A DNA stretch of 64,000 bases from [Pseudopropionibacterium] massiliense (GCF_900607225.1 NZ_LR027842.1:2920464-2984463); one strand, 5' to 3'; positions 25,497 through 34,320 are shown, counted from the first letter of the stretch. The notes: generated from the sequence alone by a model not told the origin. Numbers and translations: made by a program.

Positions 25497-27782
25497 ATGC
25501 CCACACGCATTCACAACAGTAGGCCGAGCCGCCTGGCCGGTGTCTACGAGCCCCTCGCCCCCCCCCCGACCCCCCCCGTCATTTCACTGATGAAACGGCC
25601 CCGCCTGTCCCGACCCACCATCACCACCCTGCTCGATTCCCTCACGGAGCTGGGTCTGGTGGCCCCCCAGGGAGCGGAGGGCAACGTCGGTCGACCCGCC
25701 GAGACCTGGGCCCCCCGCAAGGACGCCGGGGTGGTCATCGGCGTCGATCTCCTCCATCGCAGCGCGCTGCTGGCGGTCGCCCGCCTCGACGGGGAGATCA
25801 TCGAGACCGACCACAGGTCCGGGGTCAGCGTGGACTCCTCCGTCAGGTTCACAACCCTGCTGGACCTGATCAGCACGCACATCACCGAGGGCACCGCGGG
25901 CCCGCCGCTGGCGATCGTGGTGTCCACCACCGGCACCGTGGATCTCGACGGCCGTCTGATGCGCAGCGACGCCGTCCCCCAGTGGGAGGGTTTCGCCCTG
26001 GGCCGCGAACTCTCACAACGCCTGAACCTGCCGGTGCGGATCGAGAACGACGTGAACGCCTCCGCCTTCGGGGAGTTCGCCCTGCGCTGCGGGGACGGTT
26101 CCCTCGAACCCACCGACGATCTCCTCCTGATCGCCCTGTCACGGGCCATCGTCACCGGCCTGGTCATGGGCGGCAAGCTGCACCGCGGAAACCGGCAGAA
26201 CGCGGGCGAGGTGGGGTTGCGCATCGTCGACGAGTCCGGTCCGGCGCCGGGAAACCTGGTGCGCGCCGCGGAGAGCATCGGCACCGTCTCCGCGGTCCTC
26301 GATCCCGCGTGCATCGTCCTGACCCTGCCGAACCGCGAGTCCCCGGGCATTCTCGCCGAGATCATCGACCACCTGCGCGTCAATCGCGAGTCGAGTGCGG
26401 CCGAACTGAATCTCCAGGTTTCCCGGCTCGGGCAGGGTGCCGCCATCGTCGGGGCCCTGTCCCTGGCCCTCCAGGATGCCCGGACCGCTCTCTTCGGCGA
26501 GTCCACACGGCTGATCCCGATTCCCAAGGAAATCGGCCACATCACGAGAATCACAGCGAGAGGAATCCATTCGCCAATGTCCACGGCACAACCGGCGGCC
26601 TCGGAGCGCGCCACGCTGCGTATCGGCGTGGTCGGGGTGGGAGCCCGGGCCGACATCGCCAAACACTTCGAGCTCCCGAGACTCAACTGCCGCATCACCG
26701 CCGCCGCCGATCCGCACCCGGATGCCGAGGCGCGTCTCCCGCAGCGCCTCGGCCGCAGCGACATCAAGTTGACCCGCAACGTCACCGAACTGATCGCCGA
26801 GGGCATCGACGCGGCCCTCGTCACGTCCCCCGACGACACGCACGCCGCGGTGACCTGCGAGCTGCTCCGGGCCGGGATTCCCGTCTACGTCGAGAAGCCC
26901 CTGGCGACCCGCATGGACGACGCCGTCGAGATCCTGCGAACCGCCCACGAGACCGGCACGAAGCTCTACGTGGGACACAACATGCGCCACATGCACGTGG
27001 TGCGCTCGATGCGGGACCTGATCCGTCGCGGCGCCATCGGCGAGGTGAAGGCGATCTGGTGCCGTCACTTCGTCGGCAACGGTGGCGACTACTACTTCAA
27101 GGACTGGCACGCCACCCGCGAGCACGCCACGGGCCTGCTGCTGCAGAAGGCAGCCCACGACCTGGACGTGATGCACTGGCTGGCCGATTCCCACACCACA
27201 CAGGTCACCGCCATGGGCGGCCTGACCCTCTACGACCGCATCACCGACCGCCAGAACCGTTCCGGGCAGCTGCTGGGCGACTGGTTCGACATGGACAACT
27301 GGCCGCCGCTGTCGCAGAAGGGCCTCAACCCGGTGGTGGACGTCGAGGACATCTCGATGATGCTGATGCGGATGGAGTCGGGGTTGTTCGCCTCCTACCA
27401 GCAGTGCCACTACACCCCCGACTACTGGCGCAACTACACCGTGATCGGCACGGAGGGCCGTATCGAGAACTTCGGCGACTACGAGGGCGGTCACATCAAG
27501 CTGTGGAACCGACGTCACCTCTACGACTCGGAGGGCGACGCCCGGTTCCCGATCAAGGGCGACGACAAGGGACACGACGACGCCGATGTCCTGACGATCA
27601 GCGAGTTCGTCTCCTTCATCACCGACGGCACCCCGACGGACACCTCCCCGCTCGGCGCCTGGTACGCCGTCGCCGCGGCGATCGCCGCCACCGATTCCCT
27701 CCGCAACGGCTCTTCCCCCCGGGACATCCCGAGGCTGGACCCGGAGATCATCACCTACTTCACCAACAATCAGGTCAAGTGA
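25497..27782 (+). CDS. ROK-family regulator in frame with a Gfo/Idh/MocA dehydrogenase
   Basis: A single 761-codon ORF joins two normally separate proteins. Residues 1-355 are a ROK regulator: helix-turn-helix about 30-65 (SRPTITTLLDSLTELGLV), then a degenerate sugar-kinase fold with ENDVNASAFGEF and NAGEVG but without the zinc motif CxCGxxGC or an intact GxGxG, so a regulator rather than a kinase. Residues 361-761 (from ATG 26577) are a NAD(P)-dependent sugar dehydrogenase: IGVVGVGARADIA, YVEKPLAT, VGHNMRHMHVVR and LQKAAHDLDVMHW. GAGAGGAA precedes the internal ATG, so two separate proteins or a lost stop codon remain possible. Two poly-C runs (25558-25567, 25570-25577) interrupt the region before the helix-turn-helix. 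Confidence 0.75.
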   Translation: MPTRIHNSRPSRLAGVYEPLAPPPTPPVISLMKRPRLSRPTITTLLDSLTELGLVAPQGAEGNVGRPAETWAPRKDAGVVIGVDLLHRSALLAVARLDGEIIETDHRSGVSVDSSVRFTTLLDLISTHITEGTAGPPLAIVVSTTGTVDLDGRLMRSDAVPQWEGFALGRELSQRLNLPVRIENDVNASAFGEFALRCGDGSLEPTDDLLLIALSRAIVTGLVMGGKLHRGNRQNAGEVGLRIVDESGPAPGNLVRAAESIGTVSAVLDPACIVLTLPNRESPGILAEIIDHLRVNRESSAAELNLQVSRLGQGAAIVGALSLALQDARTALFGESTRLIPIPKEIGHITRITARGIHSPMSTAQPAASERATLRIGVVGVGARADIAKHFELPRLNCRITAAADPHPDAEARLPQRLGRSDIKLTRNVTELIAEGIDAALVTSPDDTHAAVTCELLRAGIPVYVEKPLATRMDDAVEILRTAHETGTKLYVGHNMRHMHVVRSMRDLIRRGAIGEVKAIWCRHFVGNGGDYYFKDWHATREHATGLLLQKAAHDLDVMHWLADSHTTQVTAMGGLTLYDRITDRQNRSGQLLGDWFDMDNWPPLSQKGLNPVVDVEDISMMLMRMESGLFASYQQCHYTPDYWRNYTVIGTEGRIENFGDYEGGHIKLWNRRHLYDSEGDARFPIKGDDKGHDDADVLTISEFVSFITDGTPTDTSPLGAWYAVAAAIAATDSLRNGSSPRDIPRLDPEIITYFTNNQVK

Positions 27783-27807
27783 CCATCGATCAGAAGGAGA
27801 GAACCCG

Positions 27808-29070
27808 ATGAAGCGTCGCACCTTCCTGGCAGCCGCCTCGGTGCTCGGAGCGGCATCCGCCCTGTCGGCCTGTTCCGGGCAGGGCGGTCAGCAGGCGTCC
27901 GGCGAGGAGCTGAGCAAGGACACCAAGGCCGAGCTGACCCTGTTCTACTGGGACAAGAACCAGACACCCACCGTCGAGGCCAACATCAAGGCCTTCAACC
28001 AGGAGTACCCGAACATCACGATCACCCCGTCGGTGGCGGCCTACAAGGACTACTGGACCAAGCTGCGCACCCAGGCCGAGGGTGACCAGCTGCCCGACGT
28101 GTTCTGGATGAACGGACCCAACATCCAGCTCTACGCCTCGAACGGGATGCTCGCCGAGATCGACGACCTCAAGGACGTCGCCTGGGACAAGTACCCGAAG
28201 GCGCTGGTGGACCTCTACACGGTCGAGGGCAAGAAGTACGGCGTGCCGAAGGACTACGACACCATCGCCTGCTTCATCAACAAGGAGATCTTCACCAAGG
28301 CCGGGGTGCAGGTGCCCACCGGGGAGTGGACGTGGGAGGAGCACCACGCCGCCGCCAAGGCCATCGCAGACGCCCAGGCCGGATTCGGTGTGGTCGTGGG
28401 TCTCGACGACGGACAGGCCAGCTACTACAACACCATCCACCAGGCGGGTGGATACGTCATCAAGGACCACAAGTCCGGGTTCGACGACCCGAAGAGCATC
28501 GAGGGCGTGCAGTACTGGGTGGATCTGGTCAAGGACGGCTCGATGCCCGAGATGCAGGTTCTCGCCGACACCCCCGCGAAGCAGCAGTTCCTCAACGGGC
28601 AGGCCGGCATCATGTGGGCCGGTTCCTGGCACGTGAAGGAGCTGCGCGAACAGTTCAAGGGCGACGAGGTCGTCGTGGTGCCGCTGCCCAAGAAGGAGAC
28701 GCAGGCCACCATCATCCACGGTCTCGCCTACGTCGCCTCGGCGAAGTCGAAGAACCTCGCCGCCGCGAAGGCGGCGGTCCGGGCGTTCAGCAGCCAGGCC
28801 GCGGCCGAGACCGAGGCGGCCAACGGCACGGCGATCCCGGCCTTCAACGGCACCCAGGCCAAGTGGCTGGAGCAGGCTCCGGGCTGGAACCTCGACGTGT
28901 TCACCAAGGCGGCCGAGACCTACGCGGTTCCCTACCCGGTCTCGAAGAACACCTCCGCCTGGGCCGACAAGGAAACCAGCCTCAGCGAGGTGTTCACCGG
29001 CAAGGTGAGCGCCGAGGAGGGCTGCAAGAAACTGGCCGCCGAGATGAACACGGCGCTCGGGCAGGAGTGA
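27808..29070 (+). CDS. ABC sugar-binding lipoprotein
   Basis: The 420-residue extracellular solute-binding protein (family 1) has a signal starting MKRRTFLAAASVLG, a twin-Arg-free lipoprotein signal with lipobox LSAC near residue 21. Typical features: ELTLFYWDKNQTPTVEANI, KAFNQEYPNITI, KLRTQAEGDQLPDVFWMN near 80, FNQ-type binding strands and GIMWAGSWHVKEL near 270. It is the first transporter gene behind the ROK/dehydrogenase ORF, 25 bp away, with GAAGGAGAG as ribosome site. The cargo is probably a carbohydrate that the neighbouring dehydrogenase oxidises. Its identity is unknown. Confidence 0.92.
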   Translation: MKRRTFLAAASVLGAASALSACSGQGGQQASGEELSKDTKAELTLFYWDKNQTPTVEANIKAFNQEYPNITITPSVAAYKDYWTKLRTQAEGDQLPDVFWMNGPNIQLYASNGMLAEIDDLKDVAWDKYPKALVDLYTVEGKKYGVPKDYDTIACFINKEIFTKAGVQVPTGEWTWEEHHAAAKAIADAQAGFGVVVGLDDGQASYYNTIHQAGGYVIKDHKSGFDDPKSIEGVQYWVDLVKDGSMPEMQVLADTPAKQQFLNGQAGIMWAGSWHVKELREQFKGDEVVVVPLPKKETQATIIHGLAYVASAKSKNLAAAKAAVRAFSSQAAAETEAANGTAIPAFNGTQAKWLEQAPGWNLDVFTKAAETYAVPYPVSKNTSAWADKETSLSEVFTGKVSAEEGCKKLAAEMNTALGQE

Positions 29071-29084
29071 AGGAGTAAACGGAA

Positions 29085-30023
29085 ATGACCGTCGACAGGA
29101 GTGGCGGAGCGAAGGCATCGTACTCCCGGCGACGTCGCGTCAACCCGATGTCGGCAGGGGCCTGGCCCCTGCTGTTCATCGGCCCCCTGATGCTCGGCGT
29201 CCTCATCTTCTACTACTTTCCGATCATCGGGAATCTGTATGCGTCGCTGACCAGGACGAATGCCTTCGGCGGCGATCAGAAGTTCGTCGGGCTGGAAAAC
29301 TATTCGACCCTTTTCTCCCGCCCGGATCTTCCCTCCGCGATGATCAACACCCTCTTCTACACGGCCGTGGTGCTGCTGGCAGTACCGCTTTCCGTGATCA
29401 TCGCGTCGCTGCTGGAATTGCCGGGTCTGAAGGGACGCGCCGTCTACCGGGTGCTGTTCTTCATGCCCTACCTGGCGATGCCGGTGGCGATCGTGCAGGT
29501 GTGGCGGCTGTTCTACAACGGCAACTTCGGGCTGTTGAACCAGATGCTGAAGGCCATCGGGATATCGGACCCGCCCTACTGGCTGTCCACGCCCGGGGTG
29601 GTCATGCTGGCCGTCGCGATCTTCGGGATCTGGGGTTCGATCGGGTTCAACGTCATCATCCTCTCGGCGGGCCTGAAGGCGATCCCGAAGGAGCTCTACG
29701 AGGCCGCGCAGATCGACGGGGCCAGTTCCTGGCACCAGTTCACGAGCATCACGGTTCCACTGCTGACACCGTCGATCTTCTTCCTGACGATCATGCAGGC
29801 CATCGGCGGGTTCCAGCTCTTCGATGCCCTCTACGCGATGCTGGGTGCGGGGAACCCCGCCGCCAATTCGTCGCGGTCGCTGGTCTCGCTGTTCTACCAG
29901 GAGGCGTTCGTCAACAACAACCGGGGGGTCGGGGCCGCGGTCTCCATCCTGATCCTCGCGCTCGTCGGTGTGGTGACGGCGCTCCAGTTCTGGGGACAGA
30001 AGAAGTGGGTGCACTATGTCTGA
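29085..30023 (+). CDS. ABC sugar transporter permease (MalF/UgpA type)
   Basis: The 312-residue inner-membrane protein has six predicted helices after a basic N-terminus (YSRRRRVNPMSAG). The permease EAA loop is EAAQIDGASSWHQFTSITVP near residue 205, where the ATPase would dock. FVGLENYSTLF and PLLFIGPLMLGVLIFYYFP are typical of MalF/UgpA-type subunits. It is co-transcribed with the binding protein (14-bp gap) and overlaps the next permease by 8 bp. No ATP-binding subunit is encoded in the cluster, so a shared ATPase such as MsiK probably serves it (known for actinomycete sugar importers). Confidence 0.93.
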   Translation: MTVDRSGGAKASYSRRRRVNPMSAGAWPLLFIGPLMLGVLIFYYFPIIGNLYASLTRTNAFGGDQKFVGLENYSTLFSRPDLPSAMINTLFYTAVVLLAVPLSVIIASLLELPGLKGRAVYRVLFFMPYLAMPVAIVQVWRLFYNGNFGLLNQMLKAIGISDPPYWLSTPGVVMLAVAIFGIWGSIGFNVIILSAGLKAIPKELYEAAQIDGASSWHQFTSITVPLLTPSIFFLTIMQAIGGFQLFDALYAMLGAGNPAANSSRSLVSLFYQEAFVNNNRGVGAAVSILILALVGVVTALQFWGQKKWVHYV

Positions 30024-30861
30024 TCGACCGCACCGGGGCATGCACAAGCAGAGCCGTCTCCTGCCCGCCCACGTCGTCCTGGCCCTCGGCGGCCTGACGA
30101 TGGTCTTCCCGTTCGTGTGGCAGGTGCTGATGTCGCTGTCGACGAACACCGAGATCCAGGCGGTGCCCCCGCAGTTCCTCCCGGGCTCGCCGCAGTGGGG
30201 AAATTACACGGAGGTGTTCACCAGGATCCCGTTCCTCTCGCAGTTCTGGACGTCGTTGCTGATCACGGCGCTGCGGACGGGAGCCCAGCTGATCCTGTGC
30301 TCGATGGCGGGATACGCCTTCGCCCGGATGCAGTTCAAGGGCCGCAACGTGCTGTTCGGGTTGCTGCTGGCGATCCTCATGATCCCCAGCCAGGCGTTCC
30401 TGATCACCCAGTACCAGATCATCAAGGGCCTCAATCTCCTGGAGACCCCGTGGGGCATCGTGCTGCCGGGTCTGTTCTCGGCCTTCGGGACGTTCCTGAT
30501 GCGGCAGGCTTTCATGTCCCTGCCGAAGGAGCTGGAGGAGGCCGCCCGGCTGGACGGCTGCAACCCGTGGCAGGTGTTCTGGAAGGTGATGTTCCCACTG
30601 GTCAAGCCCAGCCTGTTCGCCGTCGCCATCACGACGGTGCTGTGGAGCTGGAACGACCTGCTGTGGCCGCTGATCGTGACGACCCGTGAGTCGAACATGC
30701 CGCTCAGCGCCGGCATCGCGACCTTCGCGGGCCAGCACGTGACCGACTGGAACCTGATGATGGCTGCCTCGGTCATGGCCATGGCACCGATCTTCGTGCT
30801 GTTCTTCGCCATGCAGCGCAAGGTGATCGAGGGGCTCGCGACCTCCGGCCTGAAGGGCTGA
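30016..30861 (+). CDS. ABC sugar transporter permease (MalG/UgpE type)
   Basis: The 281-residue partner permease has six helices and the EAA loop EAARLDGCNPWQVFWKVMFP near residue 175. FPFVWQVLMSLSTNTEIQA and WPLIVT are typical of MalG-type subunits. The ATG lies within the last codons of the upstream permease, indicating translational coupling. It is the last gene of the operon. A family A repeat separates it from the convergent vapBC genes. Confidence 0.93.
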   Translation: MSDRPHRGMHKQSRLLPAHVVLALGGLTMVFPFVWQVLMSLSTNTEIQAVPPQFLPGSPQWGNYTEVFTRIPFLSQFWTSLLITALRTGAQLILCSMAGYAFARMQFKGRNVLFGLLLAILMIPSQAFLITQYQIIKGLNLLETPWGIVLPGLFSAFGTFLMRQAFMSLPKELEEAARLDGCNPWQVFWKVMFPLVKPSLFAVAITTVLWSWNDLLWPLIVTTRESNMPLSAGIATFAGQHVTDWNLMMAASVMAMAPIFVLFFAMQRKVIEGLATSGLKG

Positions 30862-30876
30862 GACCCTCTCCCCGAA

Positions 30877-30985
30877 TCTGGTTGAGCCGGACCGCGACGA
30901 AGAAGCAACCGCCCCCGGACACCCTCACCAGGGTTTCCGCGCGACCGGTTCGCTGAGGTCCGTGAGGTTCGGCTCAACCAACTCC
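30877..30985 (+). repeat. Family A inverted pair
   Basis: A forward unit (30877-30920, GGTTGAGCCGGACCGCGACG) and a diverged inverted unit (about 30930-30985, ending GGCTCAACCAACTCCG) fill the interval between the convergent permease and vapC genes. Confidence 0.8.
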
Positions 30986-30994
30986 GATCGGCCT

Positions 30995-31357
30995 TCACTC
31001 AAAGGCGATCTCAAGTTCTTCCGAGATCTTCTGAAGACTTTTGTCACGGGTCCACAGGCACGCCCCCGGCACCACGAGGACCGACCCGATGAGGTTCACG
31101 TCCACCAGGCTGAGGCCGCGCCCCCACAGCCGCCTGGACTCGACGAGGTGCAGCAGCTCGTCGTCGTGGAGGCTGGGGAACCGGAAGAGGTTGGACAGGT
31201 ACGATGTCCGCACCGAACGGGCGGGCATGGAACTCAACGACAACTCCCCGATCACCATGGCGTGGCACCCCGCCTCGTCGCTGCGCAGCAGACGCACCAG
31301 GCGCAGGTCGCTTCGACGAAAATGGTCGATCCAGACGGAGGTGTCGACGAGGATCAC
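30995..31357 (-). CDS. vapC: VapC-type PIN-domain toxin
   Basis: This is a 120-residue ribonuclease toxin of a type II toxin-antitoxin pair. The PIN acidic residues are visible: Asp5 in LVDTSVWIDHFR, Glu38 in VIGELSLSS, an Asp in SLVDVNLIGS near 86 and another in RDKSLQ near 104. The sequence resembles VapC toxins that cut tRNA or rRNA; the target is unknown. The start overlaps the antitoxin stop (ATGA), so production depends on antitoxin translation. All catalytic residues are present, so the toxin is probably active. Confidence 0.9.
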   Translation of the reverse strand: MILVDTSVWIDHFRRSDLRLVRLLRSDEAGCHAMVIGELSLSSMPARSVRTSYLSNLFRFPSLHDDELLHLVESRRLWGRGLSLVDVNLIGSVLVVPGACLWTRDKSLQKISEELEIAFE

Positions 31358-31560
31358 TTCGCGAGGTCCCCGATGTCCCGGTTTCGCGACGAAACCCGCG
31401 CCTCGGGTTCGGTGCCGCCGAGCGCGGCCAGGCGGCGGGCACTCTCCACGCGGATGAGCGTCTCCAGACCTTCGCGGAGCAGGACGGAGCGTTCCTTGAC
31501 GCCGGTCAGTTCCTGGGCGCGCGCCACCAGATCGTCATCCAGGGTAACGGTGGTTCTCAT
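31354..31560 (-). CDS. vapB: VapB-type antitoxin
   Basis: The 68-residue antitoxin has an N-terminal ribbon-helix-helix (MRTTVTLDDDLVARAQELTG), the usual DNA-binding part of VapB proteins. The C-terminal tail (AALGGTEPEARVSSRNRD) should block the VapC active site. AGAGGA lies 8 bases before the ATG. A cluster of GCATCA half-sites upstream (31576-31601) is the likely autoregulatory operator. Confidence 0.88.
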   Translation of the reverse strand: MRTTVTLDDDLVARAQELTGVKERSVLLREGLETLIRVESARRLAALGGTEPEARVSSRNRDIGDLAK

Positions 31561-31575
31561 GAGTCGTCCTCTCCG

Positions 31576-31601
31576 GCATCAAACGTAGCATCAACTGATG
31601 C
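31576..31601 (-). promoter_or_regulatory. Probable VapBC operator
   Basis: Two direct copies of GCATCAA (31576-31582 and 31588-31594) are followed by TGATGC, so that GCATCA-AC-TGATGC forms a palindrome at 31588-31601. It lies 16-41 bp upstream of vapB, a position and layout typical of ribbon-helix-helix antitoxin binding sites. Confidence 0.55.
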
Positions 31602-31745
31602 CCACGATGGCGTCGCCGCCGTGTTCCGAACCTTGATCGAAGCACACGGCGGGGTCGCGCGTGCGGCTTGGATGAATTTGCCTGCGACCGGTTCGGGACA
31701 CCCCACGGCACGGGAGGCGTCCCGCCCGGTTCGGTTCCCGCCGAT

Positions 31746-32309
31746 TCAGCCGGGCAGCACCTCGGTGATCAGATCCTCCAGCAGCGCGGTGGCCGCCCGG
31801 GGTTCCAGACCGCCGACCAGAACCCGGACGGCCAGCCCCTCGGCCGTCGCCATGAGACGCAGGGCGACGGCGGGGGCGTCGGCGACACCGCACTCGTCGA
31901 GCAGCGCGGCCGCCTCCCGCACACCCCCCGCGTGCCCCTGCTGCACCAGGTCGGCGATGACGGGGTCGTCGATGCTCTTGGCCTCGTAGGCCAGCCAGAT
32001 CGAGGTGCCGATCGCGAACTCCCGGGCGACCGGGATCCGCCCCAGGACGAGCCGGCGCAGCCGCTCCCCGGGAGCGGCGTCGTCGACCGCCTCGAACCGC
32101 TGCGTCGCCGCCTTCAGCAGCTCTCGGCAGCTGTCGCGGACGAGTTCCTCCCGCGAGGCGTGGTAGTGCTGGATGCGCCCCACCGAGATCCCCGCCTCGG
32201 CGGCGACGGAGCGCAGGGTCACGCCCTCGATCCCCCGCTCGGCGATGACGGCCCACACGGCCTGTGCGATCTCCCTGCGCCGCACGTCGTGATCCACCAG
32301 TTTCGGCAT
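31746..32309 (-). CDS. TetR-family transcriptional regulator
   Basis: The 187-residue protein has an N-terminal helix-turn-helix (VTLRSVAAEAGISVGRIQHY, about residues 30-50) and a C-terminal ligand-binding helical domain resembling BetI-type TetR proteins. It is divergent from the alpha/beta hydrolase gene, with 65 bp between starts, and probably represses it; the intergenic region has repeated TGCA motifs. The start was set at MPKLVDHDVRRRE (32309); the upstream in-frame ATG at 32345 would lie inside the presumed promoter. The ligand is unknown. Confidence 0.85.
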   Translation of the reverse strand: MPKLVDHDVRRREIAQAVWAVIAERGIEGVTLRSVAAEAGISVGRIQHYHASREELVRDSCRELLKAATQRFEAVDDAAPGERLRRLVLGRIPVAREFAIGTSIWLAYEAKSIDDPVIADLVQQGHAGGVREAAALLDECGVADAPAVALRLMATAEGLAVRVLVGGLEPRAATALLEDLITEVLPG

Positions 32310-32333
32310 GGGATGAGCATAGAGGTTGTGGCG

Positions 32334-32370
32334 GTGCACTTGCATCGCAAAAGAAACAGTGCAAATGTAT
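32334..32370 (+). promoter_or_regulatory. Candidate TetR operator between tetR and the hydrolase gene
   Basis: GTGCACTTGCAT (32334-32345) and GTGCAAATGTAT (32359-32370) match at 9 of 12 positions. TTGCA/TGCAA also forms an inverted repeat with 15 bases between the arms. It is immediately upstream of the hydrolase ATG. Confidence 0.35.
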
Positions 32371-32374
32371 TGCT

Positions 32375-33151
32375 ATGATCGAAGAAGCTCTCCCCGACCC
32401 CACGCGACGCCCACCTCGCCGGAAGCGCCGCCGGCTGCTGGTCCTGGCCCTGGTCGCATCGCTGATCGTGAACGTTCTCCTGCCGGTCCTGACCCGCGAA
32501 CGTCCCGTCTACGCCGTCGACGCGCTGGGCGACGCGGGTCTCAGCAACCAGTCGGTGCCGCTGGAGACCACCGAGGCGAACGCCGGCTGGATCAGCGAGA
32601 CCCTCACCACACTCGAAGCCCCGCACGTGCACGTCGTCGGGCATTCCTTCGGCGGCTGGCTCGCCACCAATTTCGCCCTGCACCATCCCGGGCAGACGGT
32701 CTCGCTGAGCCTGTTCGACCCGGTGCAGACCTTCTCCGGCCTCAGATGGGAGGTCTACCTGCTGGCGATTCCGGCCTCGATCCCACTGCTGCCGCAGTCG
32801 TGGCGCGACGCCGCCCTGGCGCGGATCGGCGGCAGCGAGACCACCGATCGCGACGACCCCCTGGCCCGCATGATCGACGCGGGAACCACGGGTTACTCCT
32901 CCGCCCGCGACCTCCCGCAGCAGTTCACCGACGCCCAGCTCGGTTCACTGGCCGTCCCGGTGCACGTGGCAATGGCGGGAAACAGCGCCGTGCTGTCCGA
33001 TCCCCCGGGTGCGGTGCGCCGCGCCGAGGAACTGGTGCCGATGGTGGAGGCGAGCCTCTGGGAGGGGGCCAGGCACTCGCTGCCCCTGGAGGAACCGGAG
33101 AGGGCCGGGGCCGCGATCCTCGACTTCATGGAACGCCACGAAGGTTCATGA
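32375..33151 (+). CDS. Membrane-anchored alpha/beta hydrolase, apparently missing its first strands
   Basis: The 258-residue protein has a transmembrane helix (about 22-40), then YAVDALGDAGLSNQSVP, the nucleophile elbow VVGHSFGGWLATN (Ser near 93) and the His region EGARHSLPLEEPE near 232. In related hydrolases about 70 residues containing the oxyanion-hole HG motif lie between the helix and the YAVDALG strand. Here they are absent, so an internal in-frame deletion is likely. No ribosome site precedes the ATG, which may be leaderless. It overlaps the convergent GH76 gene by 6 bp. Activity is doubtful. Confidence 0.7.
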   Translation: MIEEALPDPTRRPPRRKRRRLLVLALVASLIVNVLLPVLTRERPVYAVDALGDAGLSNQSVPLETTEANAGWISETLTTLEAPHVHVVGHSFGGWLATNFALHHPGQTVSLSLFDPVQTFSGLRWEVYLLAIPASIPLLPQSWRDAALARIGGSETTDRDDPLARMIDAGTTGYSSARDLPQQFTDAQLGSLAVPVHVAMAGNSAVLSDPPGAVRRAEELVPMVEASLWEGARHSLPLEEPERAGAAILDFMERHEGS

Positions 33152-34186
33152 ACCCAGGGCCGCTGCCGCCTCCATGAGCATCCAGCCCGAGAGTTGCACC
33201 GACAGGTCGCGTTCCGTGGTCCAGCGCTTCCGCTCGGGGGCTTGCGCGGGCTGGCTCCACTCGGGTCCGAAGCTCGGCAGCCCATCCGCGTCCATGGCAG
33301 CGTTGCGCCACGCCGCTTCCGCGGAGGATCGCACCATGTGGGCGGCGAGCTGGCGGGTGTCGTCGTTGCCCTGGAGCCGGTTGGCCACGAGCGTCAGGTA
33401 GCGGGCCAGGATCCCGGCGAACAGACCACCGTCGCCCCCACCCTGACCGGTGAGCACCCCGTCGGAGTCGCTGAGGTGACGCCACGTGGCGGAGACCAGG
33501 TCCGCGATCCGGCGCGGGGACTCCGCCCCCATCACCTCCAGTTCAGCACCCAGCACGACCCCCTGGCAGTAGGTGTAGACGGTGGCGTCGAGGCGCGCCC
33601 CCTCCGGCGAGGCCACCACCCCGTCGGCCACCAGGCCGCTGCCGAGCATCAGGTTCTTGGCGATCCAGTCGGTGATCCGCGCCGCCTCGTCGCGGTACCC
33701 GGCGCGCGCCAGCATGATGGCCACCGGCCCGTTGGCGGGGGCGTTGAGGAAATCGTCGCCGACTCGCCAGGGAACCACGCCCTCGGCCCGGATCGCGCCG
33801 CGGCAGGCCCGGATGATGGGCTCGACGCTGACCGAGGTCCCGAGGACGTCGTTGCCGCGTTGGAGGGCGAGCCCCCACCAGGCCATGTCGTCGTAGTAGC
33901 TGTTCGTGCGTTTGAAACCATTACGGATCAGGCTGGCCCGCGCCATTTTCCGCGCCACCCCGGCCCGTTCCGCTTCGGGAGCGCGCGTCTGGGCGTCGAC
34001 GATGCAGTCGAACAGGTGCGCCTGCCACCAGTATCGCCACGCCAGAAACAGCCGATGGGACAGCCTCGACGGGTGGGACACCACCCCGAGGCGGGTCCCG
34101 GGCATCGCCCAGAGACGTCGAATGCTGCGTGTCCGAACGGCGCGTTCCGCCAGTGCGGCACGATCGACGGGACTGGGGATCTGCAT
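33146..34186 (-). CDS. GH76-family glycoside hydrolase
   Basis: The 346-residue (alpha/alpha)6-barrel protein contains the GH76 catalytic motif NSYYDDMAWWGLALQR near residue 95 with its Asp pair, plus GVVPWRVGDDFLNAPANGP and VYTYCQGVVLGAELEV near 195. Known GH76 enzymes are alpha-1,6-mannanases. No signal peptide is visible, so it would act in the cytoplasm on imported oligosaccharides or lipid-linked glycans, as inferred for other leaderless actinobacterial members. AGGAGG sits 6 bases before ATG 34186, which was chosen over the ORF start at 34219. Confidence 0.88.
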   Translation of the reverse strand: MQIPSPVDRAALAERAVRTRSIRRLWAMPGTRLGVVSHPSRLSHRLFLAWRYWWQAHLFDCIVDAQTRAPEAERAGVARKMARASLIRNGFKRTNSYYDDMAWWGLALQRGNDVLGTSVSVEPIIRACRGAIRAEGVVPWRVGDDFLNAPANGPVAIMLARAGYRDEAARITDWIAKNLMLGSGLVADGVVASPEGARLDATVYTYCQGVVLGAELEVMGAESPRRIADLVSATWRHLSDSDGVLTGQGGGDGGLFAGILARYLTLVANRLQGNDDTRQLAAHMVRSSAEAAWRNAAMDADGLPSFGPEWSQPAQAPERKRWTTERDLSVQLSGWMLMEAAAALGS

Positions 34187-34320
34187 TTCATCCTCCTGTT
34201 CCCCCACAGGGATGGTCACGGCCCAGTTAACCAGCGCGACCTGTCACGCGGTGCCGGTTCGGGAGAAAATCATCACGGTCGGGCATCACCCCGACCAGAT
34301 TCTTGCACATTCAACGAAAT

